Assembly: GCA_002482885.1 (NCBI GenBank)
Contig: DLGW01000005.1
Coordinates: 252,533-316,532, forward strand
Length of the DNA stretch: 64,000 bases
Direction of reading: 5' to 3'
Origin: Flavobacteriaceae bacterium UBA7684
GTDB taxonomy: Bacteria > Bacteroidota > Bacteroidia > Flavobacteriales > Flavobacteriaceae
Shown: positions 44,165 through 53,710 of the stretch, piece after piece
Numbering within the stretch: the first letter of the stretch is position 1
How the letters are laid out: every line of letters starts with the position of its first letter
The notes under the pieces: model-generated
What the model was told of the DNA's origin: nothing
Seen by the model: only the letters and a program-made list of their open reading frames with translations
Database searches by the model: none
Made by a program: the position numbers and the translations under genes

Positions 44165-44271
44165 TTCATTTGATTTTTTAGTTATAGTGTTTATATTGTA
44201 TTAGTTTGTAAAAAAAAAACGGCGCAGATAATTTTACATAAAAAATTAATAGATTCTATTATTAATAGAAA

Positions 44272-45423
44272 ATGAAAATAGCTTTCCTTACTCCCGAATA
44301 TCCTCATGCCTGTATCGGCAACTCTGGAGGTATTGGTACTAGCATTAAAAATTTAGCCGAAAGTTTAACTGCTTTGGGACATAATATTCGCATTTTAGTG
44401 TATGGTCAAAAAAATGATTTGGTTTTTGATGCAGATGGAATAGTCATTCAACAAATAAAAAATGTAAAAATAAAAGGGTTGTCTTGGTATTTTACACGTA
44501 AAAAGCTACAATATCTTATAGATACGTTATATGAAAATCAAGAACTTGATATTGTAGAAGCTCCCGACTGGACAGGAATATCTTCTTTTATTCAACCTAA
44601 AAAATGCCCGATAATTATAAAGTTACATGGTTCTGATACTTATTTTTGTCATTTAGATAATAGGTCTGTTAAATGGTGGAATCAATTTCATGAAAAAAGA
44701 GCTCTTCAAAAAGCCAATGCTCATATTTCGGTAAGTCAATTTACCGCTAACAAAACCAACGAGCTGTTCGGTTTACAAATTCCATTTACCATAATTCCTA
44801 ATGGGGTTAACTCTGAAAAATTTCAACCTGATACAACGAAAATAAAAATATCATCGAATACTATTTTATATTTTGGTACGCTAATTAGAAAAAAGGGATT
44901 ACTTGAATTGCCACATATTTTTAACCAAGTAATTACTATGAATCCTGATGCTAAATTAATTCTTGTAGGTAGAGACTCTAGCGATATAATTACGGGTAAT
45001 GCCTCTACTTGGCAAATGATGCAAAAATTATTTACTCCAGATACATTAAAAAATGTAGAGTATTTAGGTAGTGTGCCTTATGAAGAAATAAGAGATCATA
45101 TAGCTAAATCTACTGTGTGTGTATTTCCTTCCTTTGCAGAAGCTTTTCCTGTTTCGTGGTTAGAAGCCATGGCTATGGGAAAGGCGATAGTAGCCTCAAA
45201 TATTGGTTGGGGGCCTGAAGTTATTACATCAGGTAAAGAAGGAATATTAGTTCACCCCACAGCTCACGAAACTTATGCAAGTGCTATTTTGGATATATTG
45301 GGGAATAAAACACGAAATACTACTTTTGGACAAAATGCGGCTCAAAAAGTGCAAACCGTTTTTGCAAATACTTTAATTGCAGAACGAAGTATTGCCTTTT
45401 ATAAAGATGTTTTAAATAAATGA
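44272..45423 (+). CDS. Family 4 glycosyltransferase
   Basis: 383 residues, GT-B. AFLTPEYPHACIGNSGGIGTS (glycine-rich acceptor loop), IPNGVNSEKFQP, LYFGTLIRKKGLLELP and FPSFAEAFPVSWLEAMAMGKAIVASNIG with the E-x7-E nucleotide-sugar motif place it firmly in GT4. The coding sequence is visibly less A/T-rich than its neighbours. A 107-base A/T-rich gap precedes it, with a 10-A run (44210-44219) and no consensus promoter. Confidence 0.92.
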   Translation: MKIAFLTPEYPHACIGNSGGIGTSIKNLAESLTALGHNIRILVYGQKNDLVFDADGIVIQQIKNVKIKGLSWYFTRKKLQYLIDTLYENQELDIVEAPDWTGISSFIQPKKCPIIIKLHGSDTYFCHLDNRSVKWWNQFHEKRALQKANAHISVSQFTANKTNELFGLQIPFTIIPNGVNSEKFQPDTTKIKISSNTILYFGTLIRKKGLLELPHIFNQVITMNPDAKLILVGRDSSDIITGNASTWQMMQKLFTPDTLKNVEYLGSVPYEEIRDHIAKSTVCVFPSFAEAFPVSWLEAMAMGKAIVASNIGWGPEVITSGKEGILVHPTAHETYASAILDILGNKTRNTTFGQNAAQKVQTVFANTLIAERSIAFYKDVLNK

Positions 45424-45450
45424 GTTATCCGTTTAAACTCAAAGTACAAG

Positions 45451-46956
45451 ATGATTAAAATAAGTCACCTAAAAGGAAAAGTTATTTCAGTTGATGGGAA
45501 TTCAGAGGTGTCTGAAGTATATATTGGCACTTCAGTCGTTTTTACATTGCAACAACTTTCTAAAAAATTTTCTGATGAAATTGTTATATGGTATAGCCAA
45601 GAAGTAACCTCGGCTGTGAATTTCGAACAAATTTCAACCCTATTGAATTTAGACAGAAAATTGATTAGTTACCAACCAAAAGGATTCTATTTTTCCGATA
45701 GGATTGGTTATGTAGATCAAAGTCCATTTATTAATGTTAATAAAGATGTGACTTTTCCAACATGGCAAATGAGCAGTTGTGTAGGAGCAATTTATTTGAA
45801 CATACTTTTACAAATAGACGAAGTTTTTTATAAGCAAAATAATTTTGATTTTTTTTTAAATGAAATAGCCAAACATTATCAACCGCTAGGATTGTTTTGT
45901 TATTCAGAACCTAGATTGTTGAAATCTGAAGTATCTTATAAAGTAAAAACAGCGTCAAATTATGAATTGTTTAAATTTGTTAAACTACATTATAAAAATG
46001 TTTGGAGTTATCTATTACTACTGAATATTTTTTTATATGAAAGAAGGCTTCCGTTATTTTCATTTTTAAAAGTTCAAATTATTCGTAAGATAAAATACAA
46101 GAAAAGAATTGATTTTCATAAATCGGAATTAACAGTTATTGATAAAAGACAAGAATCAATAGATGTTGTAATACCAACTATTGGTCGAAAAAAATATTTG
46201 TATGATGTGTTGTGTGATTTGCGTAATCAAACTCATATGCCTGTTAATGTTATTATTGTAGAGCAAAATCCTTTACAAGATAGTGTCTCAGAATTGGATT
46301 ATATTTTAACCGAGGATTATCCTTTTAAAATAAAACATGTTTTTACACATCAAACAGGCGCGTGTAATGCGCGAAATATAGCATTGTCTATGGTGGAAAG
46401 TAAATGGGTTTTTTTGGCGGATGATGACATCAAGTTTGATAGTGACCTTATTGAGAAAGGAGTTCTTTTTTTGATTACACATAAGGTTTTCGCTTTAATA
46501 TTTAATTGTCTTATGCCTCATGAAAAGAAAACATATTTTGATAACTCACAAACAACTATTTTTGGTTCAGGATGCAGTATTTATAATTTTGAAAAAGCAA
46601 AAAATATAAGGTTTAATCTATCTTATGAATTTGGATTTGGAGAAGATACAGAATTTGGTATGCAATTAAGAAATGCGGGTATTGATATAATATATTTTTC
46701 AGATGTCGAAATAAAACATTTAAAAGCACCAATAGGGGGTTTTAGAACTAAATTCACACAACCTTGGGAGAGTGAAAATATCAAACCAAAGCCATCGCCT
46801 ACTATTATGTGTTTGAAGCGAAAGTATAATACAATAGAACAAACTAAAGGATATAAAACTCGATTATTTTTGAAATTGTATAGTTTTAAAATTTGGAAAG
46901 TAAATGAATTTTTAAAAAAATGGGATCAAAGTGTATATTGGTCAAATAAATTATAA
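45451..46956 (+). CDS. Family 2 glycosyltransferase with unrecognised N-terminal domain
   Basis: 501 residues. The GT2 core lies in the second half: IDVVIPTIGRKKYLYDVL (about 232-249), QTGACNARNIALSMVESKWVF and FLADDDIKFDSDLI (DxD), then EFGFGEDTEFGMQLRNAG. The first 225 residues are not a known domain; they include SEVSEVYIGTSVVFTLQ and WQMSSCVGAIYLNILLQ. It may be an acceptor-recognition or interaction module. It lies 27 bases after the GT4 gene. Confidence 0.78.
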   Translation: MIKISHLKGKVISVDGNSEVSEVYIGTSVVFTLQQLSKKFSDEIVIWYSQEVTSAVNFEQISTLLNLDRKLISYQPKGFYFSDRIGYVDQSPFINVNKDVTFPTWQMSSCVGAIYLNILLQIDEVFYKQNNFDFFLNEIAKHYQPLGLFCYSEPRLLKSEVSYKVKTASNYELFKFVKLHYKNVWSYLLLLNIFLYERRLPLFSFLKVQIIRKIKYKKRIDFHKSELTVIDKRQESIDVVIPTIGRKKYLYDVLCDLRNQTHMPVNVIIVEQNPLQDSVSELDYILTEDYPFKIKHVFTHQTGACNARNIALSMVESKWVFLADDDIKFDSDLIEKGVLFLITHKVFALIFNCLMPHEKKTYFDNSQTTIFGSGCSIYNFEKAKNIRFNLSYEFGFGEDTEFGMQLRNAGIDIIYFSDVEIKHLKAPIGGFRTKFTQPWESENIKPKPSPTIMCLKRKYNTIEQTKGYKTRLFLKLYSFKIWKVNEFLKKWDQSVYWSNKL

Positions 46957-46968
46957 AACAAAAAGTTG

Positions 46969-47365
46969 TGATTAGCATATTAAAAAAAGATTTAAAGAAC
47001 ATCCCTTAACTTCAGCTAATCTTTATTTTACTCTAATTAGATGTTTTATTTTTAATTTTAGGCATTCTTTGTATGATAAACCAAAAGTATATAATTTGAT
47101 AGAGGGTGTGAAATTTTATGGACAAAAAGGAGATGCTGGTATCGTACCCAATATTTATTTTAAACTATTTGATAAGTTGGTCAAAAATATAAACTTAAAT
47201 AATTTTGGAAAAAAGTTTTCTATTGATGATCAAGATATGCATCAATGTTTAATTAATAATGGTTTTTATCCTCATCAATATCATGTCAAAAACAAAGGCT
47301 TAATTGGCCTTGAAACATATAGAAAGGATAAATTTAACACTTTATATATTCGTTCCAATGCTTAA
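46969..47365 (+). pseudogene. FkbM-type methyltransferase relic with internal deletion
   Basis: A possible GTG start at 46969 reads VISILKKDLKNIP then stops. A frame change near 47000 restores HPLTSANLYFTLIRCFIFNF, KPKVYNLIEGVKFYGQKGDA and GIVPNIYFKLFD, the N-terminal region of FkbM methyltransferases of Bacteroidetes. The SAM-binding core (IGANxGxxS) is absent, and the sequence jumps to NNFGKKFSIDDQDMHQCL and YRKDKFNTLYIRSNA, the FkbM C-terminus. So about 130 residues seem to be deleted. The end overlaps the next start by 8 bases, as in an operon gene that was once translated. An open frame of 98 codons from TTG 47069 remains. Confidence 0.65.
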
Positions 47366-48377
47366 TTTTTATACAGAAATATCTTTAATCACTGAGGAAA
47401 ATAGAAAACGAATTTTCCCCTTGCTTTTAGATGTTTTTTATTTAAAGAATCATGCTTTAGAACACTTTAAATATGTTGATACTATAGAAAGAGCACAAGT
47501 TTGTATTTTTTCAATTGATATTTCGTACTTAAAAAATAATAAGGAAATGAATCAATTAAATAATTTCCTTTCAAACGCAAAAATAGCTAATAAAAAAGTA
47601 TGGTTGTATTCTGGCGGCGATTTTGGTAAAAACATAAATATGAAAAATGTAATTACCTTTCGCTTGGGTGGTTTTCATACCAAATTAAACAACCATACTC
47701 AAATTATGCCATCATTTATCGGTGATGTTTATAAAATAAATTTCTCAACAACATGGCAACCTATTAATAAAATTGAGAAACCATCAATTGGTTTTGTGGG
47801 AAATGCTAATGGTTCTTTAATTAAACTCCTTAAAGAATTTCTAATTTTTAGTAATCTAACAACAAAGAAATTATTTGGTTTAGATAAAACAGACATTCAA
47901 TTCTTTTTTCCCTCTAGTCGGGTTCGTTATAAGTTGCTTAAACAAATAGAAAGTAATCAAAATATAAATTCAAATTTTATTTACAGGAAAAAATATAGAG
48001 CAGGAGCAAATACGGAAGAAACAAAAAAACAAACTACTTTGGAATTTTATCAGAATATGTATAATAATATTTATACATTTTGTTTAAGAGGATCTGGAAA
48101 TTTTTCTGTTCGATTTTATGAAACTCTTATGATGGGAAGAATTCCTTTGCTTATTGATACCGATGTTCGTTTACCTCTAGAGAATGTGATTGCTTGGGAA
48201 AATCATTGTATCAAAGCGTCTGAAAATAATTTTATAGAAAAATTATTGGAATTTCATAGCAATCATACGAATGAAGAGTTAATAGAAATTCAAAAGAGTA
48301 ATCGAATTCTTGCTAAGCAGGTATTAGGAAGAATTGTTTATTTTGTAGAAGTTTCTAAAAACAAAAATATTTCATGA
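47358..48377 (+). CDS. Exostosin-family glycosyltransferase-like protein
   Basis: 339 residues from ATG 47358 (MLNFYTEISLITEENRKR), preferred over 47304 because it gives an 8-base overlap with the preceding frame and removes an odd N-terminal tail. FCLRGSGNFSVRFYETLMMG followed by RIPLLIDTDVRLPLE (about 232-266) is the nucleotide-binding motif of the exostosin family (GT47-like), and IGFVGNAN opens the C-terminal domain. Bacterial members are found in surface polysaccharide loci. Sugar unknown. Confidence 0.8.
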   Translation: MLNFYTEISLITEENRKRIFPLLLDVFYLKNHALEHFKYVDTIERAQVCIFSIDISYLKNNKEMNQLNNFLSNAKIANKKVWLYSGGDFGKNINMKNVITFRLGGFHTKLNNHTQIMPSFIGDVYKINFSTTWQPINKIEKPSIGFVGNANGSLIKLLKEFLIFSNLTTKKLFGLDKTDIQFFFPSSRVRYKLLKQIESNQNINSNFIYRKKYRAGANTEETKKQTTLEFYQNMYNNIYTFCLRGSGNFSVRFYETLMMGRIPLLIDTDVRLPLENVIAWENHCIKASENNFIEKLLEFHSNHTNEELIEIQKSNRILAKQVLGRIVYFVEVSKNKNIS

Positions 48378-49375
48378 TTTTTTCACTTATTATTTGTACC
48401 TATAAAAGGCCATTGCCATTACTAAAACTTTTACGTTCGTTAAAGGAACAAACTTTTTATCCCAATGAAGTTTTAGTTATTGATGGATCTTCAGACAACG
48501 ACACAATGCGAATGCTTTGTGAAAATAATTTTGAGAAATTAAAGTATTATCAAGTGGAGCCTGAATTTAGAGGACTTACCAGACAGCGCAATTATGGAAT
48601 TGCCCAAGTAGCTAAGGACATCGAGGTCATTTGTTTTTTAGACGATGACACCGTTTTGTCACCTACTTATTTCGAAGAAATTTTAAAAACGTACGAAAAA
48701 TATCCTACAGCATTAGGTGTTGGAGGATATATTAATAATGAAGTAAAATGGGAATTTGTAGGAGATGATTACCACCCAAAAATAAATGAGTTTTATTTTG
48801 ATGGATGGAAAAGGAAAGATGGAAGTAGATTTGTATTAAGAAAAAGATTAGGATTAGATTCGGATAGACAGCCAGCATGTCTACCTGATTTTTCACACGG
48901 AAGGAGTGTCGGATTTCTTCCTCCGTCTGGTAAGACTTATCAGGTTGAACAATTTATGGGAGGGGTGTCTTCTTTTAAAGTAGAAGTGTTGCAAAAACAT
49001 AAATTCTCAACTTATTTCGAAGGGTATGGATTATACGAAGATGCTGACTTTACGTTAAGAATGTCTAAAATAGGGGATTTATATGTAAATACAGCCGCTC
49101 AGCTCGGGCACTTTCATGATGTGGCAGGTAGGCCTAATAAATATGAATATGGAAAGATGGTTGTTCGAAACGGTTGGTATGTATGGCGTGTAAAGTATCC
49201 AAATCCTAGTTTTAAATCAAAGTTTAAATGGCATATAATCACGTTGTTGTTAATACTAATAAGATTTAGTAATATATTTACTGTCAATAACAAAAAAGAA
49301 GCATTAACGGAAAGTTGCGGTAGAATGTTTGCTTGGTTTCAACTTCTAACTAATAAACCTAAAATAATCTTATGA
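48374..49375 (+). CDS. Family 2 glycosyltransferase
   Basis: 333 residues: FSLIICTYKRPLPLLKLLRS (about 3-22), EVLVIDGSSDNDT, GLTRQRNYGI, ICFLDDDTVLSPTYFEE (DxD) and the C-terminal YEDADFTLRMSKIG, all of GT2. KWHIITLLLILIRFSNIF near residue 290 may be membrane-associated. It overlaps the genes on both sides by 4 bases. Confidence 0.9.
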   Translation: MIFSLIICTYKRPLPLLKLLRSLKEQTFYPNEVLVIDGSSDNDTMRMLCENNFEKLKYYQVEPEFRGLTRQRNYGIAQVAKDIEVICFLDDDTVLSPTYFEEILKTYEKYPTALGVGGYINNEVKWEFVGDDYHPKINEFYFDGWKRKDGSRFVLRKRLGLDSDRQPACLPDFSHGRSVGFLPPSGKTYQVEQFMGGVSSFKVEVLQKHKFSTYFEGYGLYEDADFTLRMSKIGDLYVNTAAQLGHFHDVAGRPNKYEYGKMVVRNGWYVWRVKYPNPSFKSKFKWHIITLLLILIRFSNIFTVNNKKEALTESCGRMFAWFQLLTNKPKIIL

Positions 49376-50181
49376 TAAGTAAAGAGGAAACATTAGAAAT
49401 TAATAAAAGGCAAAAGGAATTTTACAATACAAAAAAACGAAATTTTGTAACCAGTTTATGGTCAAAAATTAGACATGGTTTACTAGCTGATATACGAAAG
49501 GAGATTGGTATGTCAGACCAAGTCTATGAATTGCATAAGAAGTGGCTAGGTGATTTGTCAGATAAAAAAGTTCTTGATTTGGGGTGTTTTGCAGGTAATA
49601 GTCTGTCCATTTATATCGCCGAAAGAGCTAAGGAATACATAGGTCTTGATTTGAGCGATGTTGGTATTGACCGTTTAAATAATCGTTTAAAAGATATTTC
49701 TTCGGCAAAAGGTATTGCCGCTGATTTTTTATCCGAAACGGAATTTCCAGATAAGGATTTTGACATTATATATGCTTATGGTGTTATTCATCATTTTCCA
49801 AATATGGATGTGCTTATAAATAGATTAAATCAAAAATTAAATGAAAATGGCGTTATAATTACTTATGATCCTTTAGAAACTAGTTTTCCAGTAAAATTAG
49901 TTAGGAGTCTGTACAGGCCTTTTCAATCAGATGCAGATTGGGAGTGGCCTTTTACAAAAGCAACAATTAAAAAACTATCTAATTCTTATAAAATTATCGA
50001 AAGAAGAGGTTTGTTAGGAAAAACTAAATGGTTTATGATTTTAAATTTATTACCAATTTCAAAAGATAAAAAGGTAGAAATAGGTAAAAAATGGCACCAG
50101 TCAGATTGGAATTTGTCTTCAACATCTGATAAGGATTTACTTGCTTGTATGCATTTAACTATGTTGATGAAAAAGAATTAG
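49372..50181 (+). CDS. SAM-dependent methyltransferase, class I
   Basis: 269 residues. Rossmann methyltransferase with motif I KVLDLGCFAGNSL (about 66-78), acidic motif II YIGLDLSDVGIDRL, motif III-IV FPDKDFDIIYAYGVIHHFPN. It probably O- or N-methylates a sugar or the chain end, a modification often read by Wzt C-terminal domains. That link is inference. Start by 4-base overlap with the preceding GT2. Confidence 0.88.
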   Translation: MISKEETLEINKRQKEFYNTKKRNFVTSLWSKIRHGLLADIRKEIGMSDQVYELHKKWLGDLSDKKVLDLGCFAGNSLSIYIAERAKEYIGLDLSDVGIDRLNNRLKDISSAKGIAADFLSETEFPDKDFDIIYAYGVIHHFPNMDVLINRLNQKLNENGVIITYDPLETSFPVKLVRSLYRPFQSDADWEWPFTKATIKKLSNSYKIIERRGLLGKTKWFMILNLLPISKDKKVEIGKKWHQSDWNLSSTSDKDLLACMHLTMLMKKN

Positions 50182-50183
50182 GT

Positions 50184-51305
50184 ATGAGATTTTGTGTTAT
50201 TACGCATGTACCACATATACAAAAAAACAACTTATTTTATGGATATGCTCCTTATATAAGAGAAATGAATATATGGTTAAAGTATTGTAATAAAACAATT
50301 ATTGTAGCACCATTAATACATGAAAATATAAGTCATATACATGAGCCATATAAGCATGAGAGTCTTGATTTTAAAAGAGTAGAGGAGTTTAATATTACCT
50401 CTTTTAAACAATTTATAAATACACTGATAATTTTTCCTAAACTATTGTACACTGTTTTTTTTGCAATGAAGCAATCTGATCATATTCACCTAAGATGTCC
50501 AGGTAATATGGGATTGGTAGGATCAATAGTTCAAATATTTTTTCCAGAAAAGAAAAAAACAGCAAAATATGCAGGCAATTGGGATCCAAAAGCAAAACAG
50601 CCTTTAAGTTATAAATTACAACGGTGGATTTTAAGCAATACTTTGTTAACTAAAAACATGCAGGTTTTGGTTTATGGAGATTGGGAAAATCAAACCAAAA
50701 ATATTAAACCATTTTTTACGGCTACTTATTTAGAAAAGGATAAGTTAGAAGTTGCTATCAGGAATATTTCGGATTCGATTAAAATGATTTATGTAGGCAC
50801 TCTTTCACCAGGGAAAAGACCGCTATATGCCATTCAATTGGTACAAGAACTTTGTAAACAAAATATAGCAGTTACCTTAGATTTTTATGGGGAAGGAATT
50901 GAGCGACTTAAATTAGAAAAACACATAAAAACCAATCATTTAGAATCAATTATTAACTTAAAAGGTAATCAGTCTAAAGACGAACTAAAAAAAGCATATC
51001 AAGAAGCCCACTTCATGGTATTGCCCTCACAAAGTGAAGGGTGGCCTAAAGCGGTAGCCGAAGCTATGTTTTGGGGCTGTTTACCAATTTCAACCCCTGT
51101 TTCTTGTGTACCTTACATGGTAGATTTCGGAAATAGAGGAGTATTACTAGAAATGGATGTCCAGAATGATGGTAAAAAACTGCTTAACATTATTGAAAGT
51201 AAAAACGAATATCAGAACAAAGTCCAAGAAGCAATTCATTGGTCTAGAAAATATACTATTGATTATTTTGAATCTGAGATTAAAATGTTATTAGTCGATG
51301 AATAA
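50184..51305 (+). CDS. Family 4 glycosyltransferase
   Basis: 373 residues from ATG 50184 (MRFCVITHVPHIQKNN), two bases after the methyltransferase stop; a longer frame from 50145 lies inside that gene. LRCPGNMGLVG and KYAGNWDPKAKQP in the acceptor half, MIYVGTLSPGKRPLYAIQL and LPSQSEGWPKAVAEAMFWGC in the donor half give GT-B family 4. It overlaps the next gene by 8 bases. Confidence 0.9.
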   Translation: MRFCVITHVPHIQKNNLFYGYAPYIREMNIWLKYCNKTIIVAPLIHENISHIHEPYKHESLDFKRVEEFNITSFKQFINTLIIFPKLLYTVFFAMKQSDHIHLRCPGNMGLVGSIVQIFFPEKKKTAKYAGNWDPKAKQPLSYKLQRWILSNTLLTKNMQVLVYGDWENQTKNIKPFFTATYLEKDKLEVAIRNISDSIKMIYVGTLSPGKRPLYAIQLVQELCKQNIAVTLDFYGEGIERLKLEKHIKTNHLESIINLKGNQSKDELKKAYQEAHFMVLPSQSEGWPKAVAEAMFWGCLPISTPVSCVPYMVDFGNRGVLLEMDVQNDGKKLLNIIESKNEYQNKVQEAIHWSRKYTIDYFESEIKMLLVDE

Positions 51306-52377
51306 ATTAAGAATTCTTCAATTAATAGATAGCCTAGACGGAGGTGGAGCCGAAAGAATGGCTGTGAATTATGCTAATGTATTAGTTGGTGAAATTGATT
51401 TTTCAGCAATAGTAGTTTCTAGAAAAGAAGGGGTTTTAAAACATCAAATTAAAAAAGAAGTTGGATATTTATATTTAGATAAAAAAAGAATAATTGATTT
51501 TAATGCAATTTTAAAATTAAAACGATACGTCATAAGTAATGATATATCCATTATTCATGCTCACAGTACTTCTTTTTTTTTAGCTATTTTATTGAAATTT
51601 ATTCATCCAAAAATTAAAGTTATTTGGCATGATCATAACGGAAATAGATTAAAGGAAAAGAATGACAATATGCTTATAAAATGGCTGTCATACTTTTTTT
51701 GGAAAATAATTACTGTTAATTCAGATTTAAAGTCTTGGACAGAGTCTAATTTACATTGTAAAAACGTTATTTTTTTACCAAATTTTACCTTGAAATCTAA
51801 GGAAAATGAAGTGACTTTTTTGTCTGGAATTAAAGAAAAAAGAATGGTGTTTATTGCTAATCTTAGGGACCCTAAGAATCATTTATTTTTTTTAAATTGT
51901 TTTTATGAATCAGAACTCATAGCAAACGGATGGACACTCCATCTAATAGGGAAAGATTATTACAATGATTATTCATTATCTATTAAGGCATTTATTAGTG
52001 AAAATGGAATTCAGGAAAGCGTAATAATTTATGATAATTGTCAAGATGTATTTCATATTATGTCTCAAGCAAGTGTAGGGGTTTTGGCATCTACACATGA
52101 GGGATTTCCAGTAACACTCATAGAGTATGGTTTAGCAAAACTTTTAGTTTTATCAACTAATGTTGGGTATTGTAGCAAGCTTATAAATGATAATAAAACA
52201 GGTTTTTTGTTTAGTCCCAAAGACAAGCAAGCATTAATAGAAATATTGAATTCTTTAATATGTGATGTTAATCGATTTGAAAGCGTTAAATCTGAGTATA
52301 ACAAATTTGTTACAGATAATTTTGCACAGAGTGTTGTGATTTCTAAGTATTTAAAATTTATTTCTGATGCAAAATAA
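51298..52377 (+). CDS. Family 4 glycosyltransferase
   Basis: 359 residues, GT-B: LQLIDSLDGGGAERMAVNYA (acceptor loop), IIHAHSTSFFLAIL, FIANLRDPKNHLFFL and LASTHEGFPVTLIEYGLAKL with the E-x7-E spacing shifted by one. Similar to WaaG/CapM-type enzymes. The end overlaps the polymerase/ligase-like gene by 11 bases. Confidence 0.9.
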   Translation: MNKLRILQLIDSLDGGGAERMAVNYANVLVGEIDFSAIVVSRKEGVLKHQIKKEVGYLYLDKKRIIDFNAILKLKRYVISNDISIIHAHSTSFFLAILLKFIHPKIKVIWHDHNGNRLKEKNDNMLIKWLSYFFWKIITVNSDLKSWTESNLHCKNVIFLPNFTLKSKENEVTFLSGIKEKRMVFIANLRDPKNHLFFLNCFYESELIANGWTLHLIGKDYYNDYSLSIKAFISENGIQESVIIYDNCQDVFHIMSQASVGVLASTHEGFPVTLIEYGLAKLLVLSTNVGYCSKLINDNKTGFLFSPKDKQALIEILNSLICDVNRFESVKSEYNKFVTDNFAQSVVISKYLKFISDAK

Positions 52378-53710
52378 GAGTACTTTAAGTTACGTTGCAT
52401 TGATTAGTATCCATTTAATTTTAGGATTTTCGGTATTTATAGTGCCATTTTTAGCGAAGTTATATGCTTTTTTAATTATTGTTGTTGGAATAATTATATT
52501 ACTCAAATCAAGAAACGCTAATAACGAAGCTTTATTTTTAGCCGCCTATTTAGTAGGTGCTGAAGTTTTATTAAGAATGAAAGACGGAGTGCCGCTATAC
52601 GAGTTCGGTAAATACGGAGTTATGTTGTTTTTGTTGATTGGTATGATTTACCAAGGTTTTTCTAAAGGTGCTTTTATTTATTGGTTTTTCATCGTAATTC
52701 TTTTACCAGGGGTCTTTTTTTCTTTTTTTACCTTGTCCTTTGATACAAATGTTAGGAAGGCTATTTTGTTTAATATTTCTGGGCCATTAACATTAGCTGT
52801 AAGTGCTATTTACTGTTTTAATAGAAAAATAGTTTTAAAAGATTTGAATAATGTGATGTTGGCGATAGGATTACCCATACTTTCGGTGTTAGTTTATTTG
52901 TTACTTTATACCCCCTCTATAAAAGAGGTTGTGACGAGTACTGGTTCGAATTTTGCAACGTCAGGTGGGTTTGGTCCCAATCAGATGTCAACTGTATTGG
53001 GTCTGGCAACCTTTGTTTTTTTATCTAGGGTCGTTTTAGAATCTTCAAATAAGAGGTATGTAATAATAAATTTGTTATTGACATTTATTTTAGCTTACAG
53101 AGGAATTATGACTTTTTCCAGAGGAGGAATGATGACCGCTTTTGCTATGATTATAGGTTTAATGTTTATTTTATACTTAAAAACATCTGGAAAAGGGAAG
53201 GTTAAATTAGGATTGATCTTTAGTATGGTTTTAGTGTTGATTTTTAGTGTTTGGTTATATAGTTCATTACAAACAGGAGGATTGATAGATAAAAGATATG
53301 CGAATCAGGATGCGGCAGGTAGAGTTAAAAAGGATAGATTGGGAGGAAGAGAAGAAGTTTCAAACGCAGAACTACAAATGTTTTTTGAAAATCCTATAAT
53401 AGGTATAGGTGTTGGTAAAAATAAAGAAGTAAAGGAAGAAATGCTTGGAAAAACGGTGGCTAGTCATAGCGAAATTACCCGTATGTTGTCAGAGCACGGT
53501 ATATTAGGAGTTATAGGTTTAATCATATTAATATTTACGCCATTATTTTTTTATTTTGTTAGCAAGCAAAATATTTATCTACTCTCGTTTTTTATTTTTT
53601 GGTTTCTTACCATCAATCATGCCGCGATGAGAATTGCAGCACCTGGGTTCATTTATGGATTATCACTATTAAAAGTCAGATTTGAAGAAAATACTTTACA
53701 TAGGGAATAA
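52367..53710 (+). CDS. O-antigen ligase/polymerase-like membrane protein (Wzy_C family)
   Basis: 447 residues with about 11-12 hydrophobic helices. The family hallmark is a large periplasmic loop between late helices: TFSRGGMMTAFAMI, then NPIIGIGVGKNKEVKEE and ASHSEITRMLSEHGILGVIG. Members either polymerise repeat units (Wzy) or ligate glycans to lipid A core or proteins (WaaL/PglL). No Wzx flippase is seen in the window and export looks ABC-dependent, so a ligase role is at least as likely as polymerase. Confidence 0.85.
   Translation: MQNKSTLSYVALISIHLILGFSVFIVPFLAKLYAFLIIVVGIIILLKSRNANNEALFLAAYLVGAEVLLRMKDGVPLYEFGKYGVMLFLLIGMIYQGFSKGAFIYWFFIVILLPGVFFSFFTLSFDTNVRKAILFNISGPLTLAVSAIYCFNRKIVLKDLNNVMLAIGLPILSVLVYLLLYTPSIKEVVTSTGSNFATSGGFGPNQMSTVLGLATFVFLSRVVLESSNKRYVIINLLLTFILAYRGIMTFSRGGMMTAFAMIIGLMFILYLKTSGKGKVKLGLIFSMVLVLIFSVWLYSSLQTGGLIDKRYANQDAAGRVKKDRLGGREEVSNAELQMFFENPIIGIGVGKNKEVKEEMLGKTVASHSEITRMLSEHGILGVIGLIILIFTPLFFYFVSKQNIYLLSFFIFWFLTINHAAMRIAAPGFIYGLSLLKVRFEENTLHRE

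Noticed and set aside
44165..44271. Promoter before the GT4 gene at 44272
   Set aside because: The gap is A/T-rich with a 10-A run and small inverted repeats, but no TAnnTTTG match was found, so no promoter was called.
47304..47357. Upstream start for the exostosin-like gene
   Set aside because: It would read the preceding FkbM remnant in another frame; ATG 47358 gives the typical short overlap and a sensible N-terminus.
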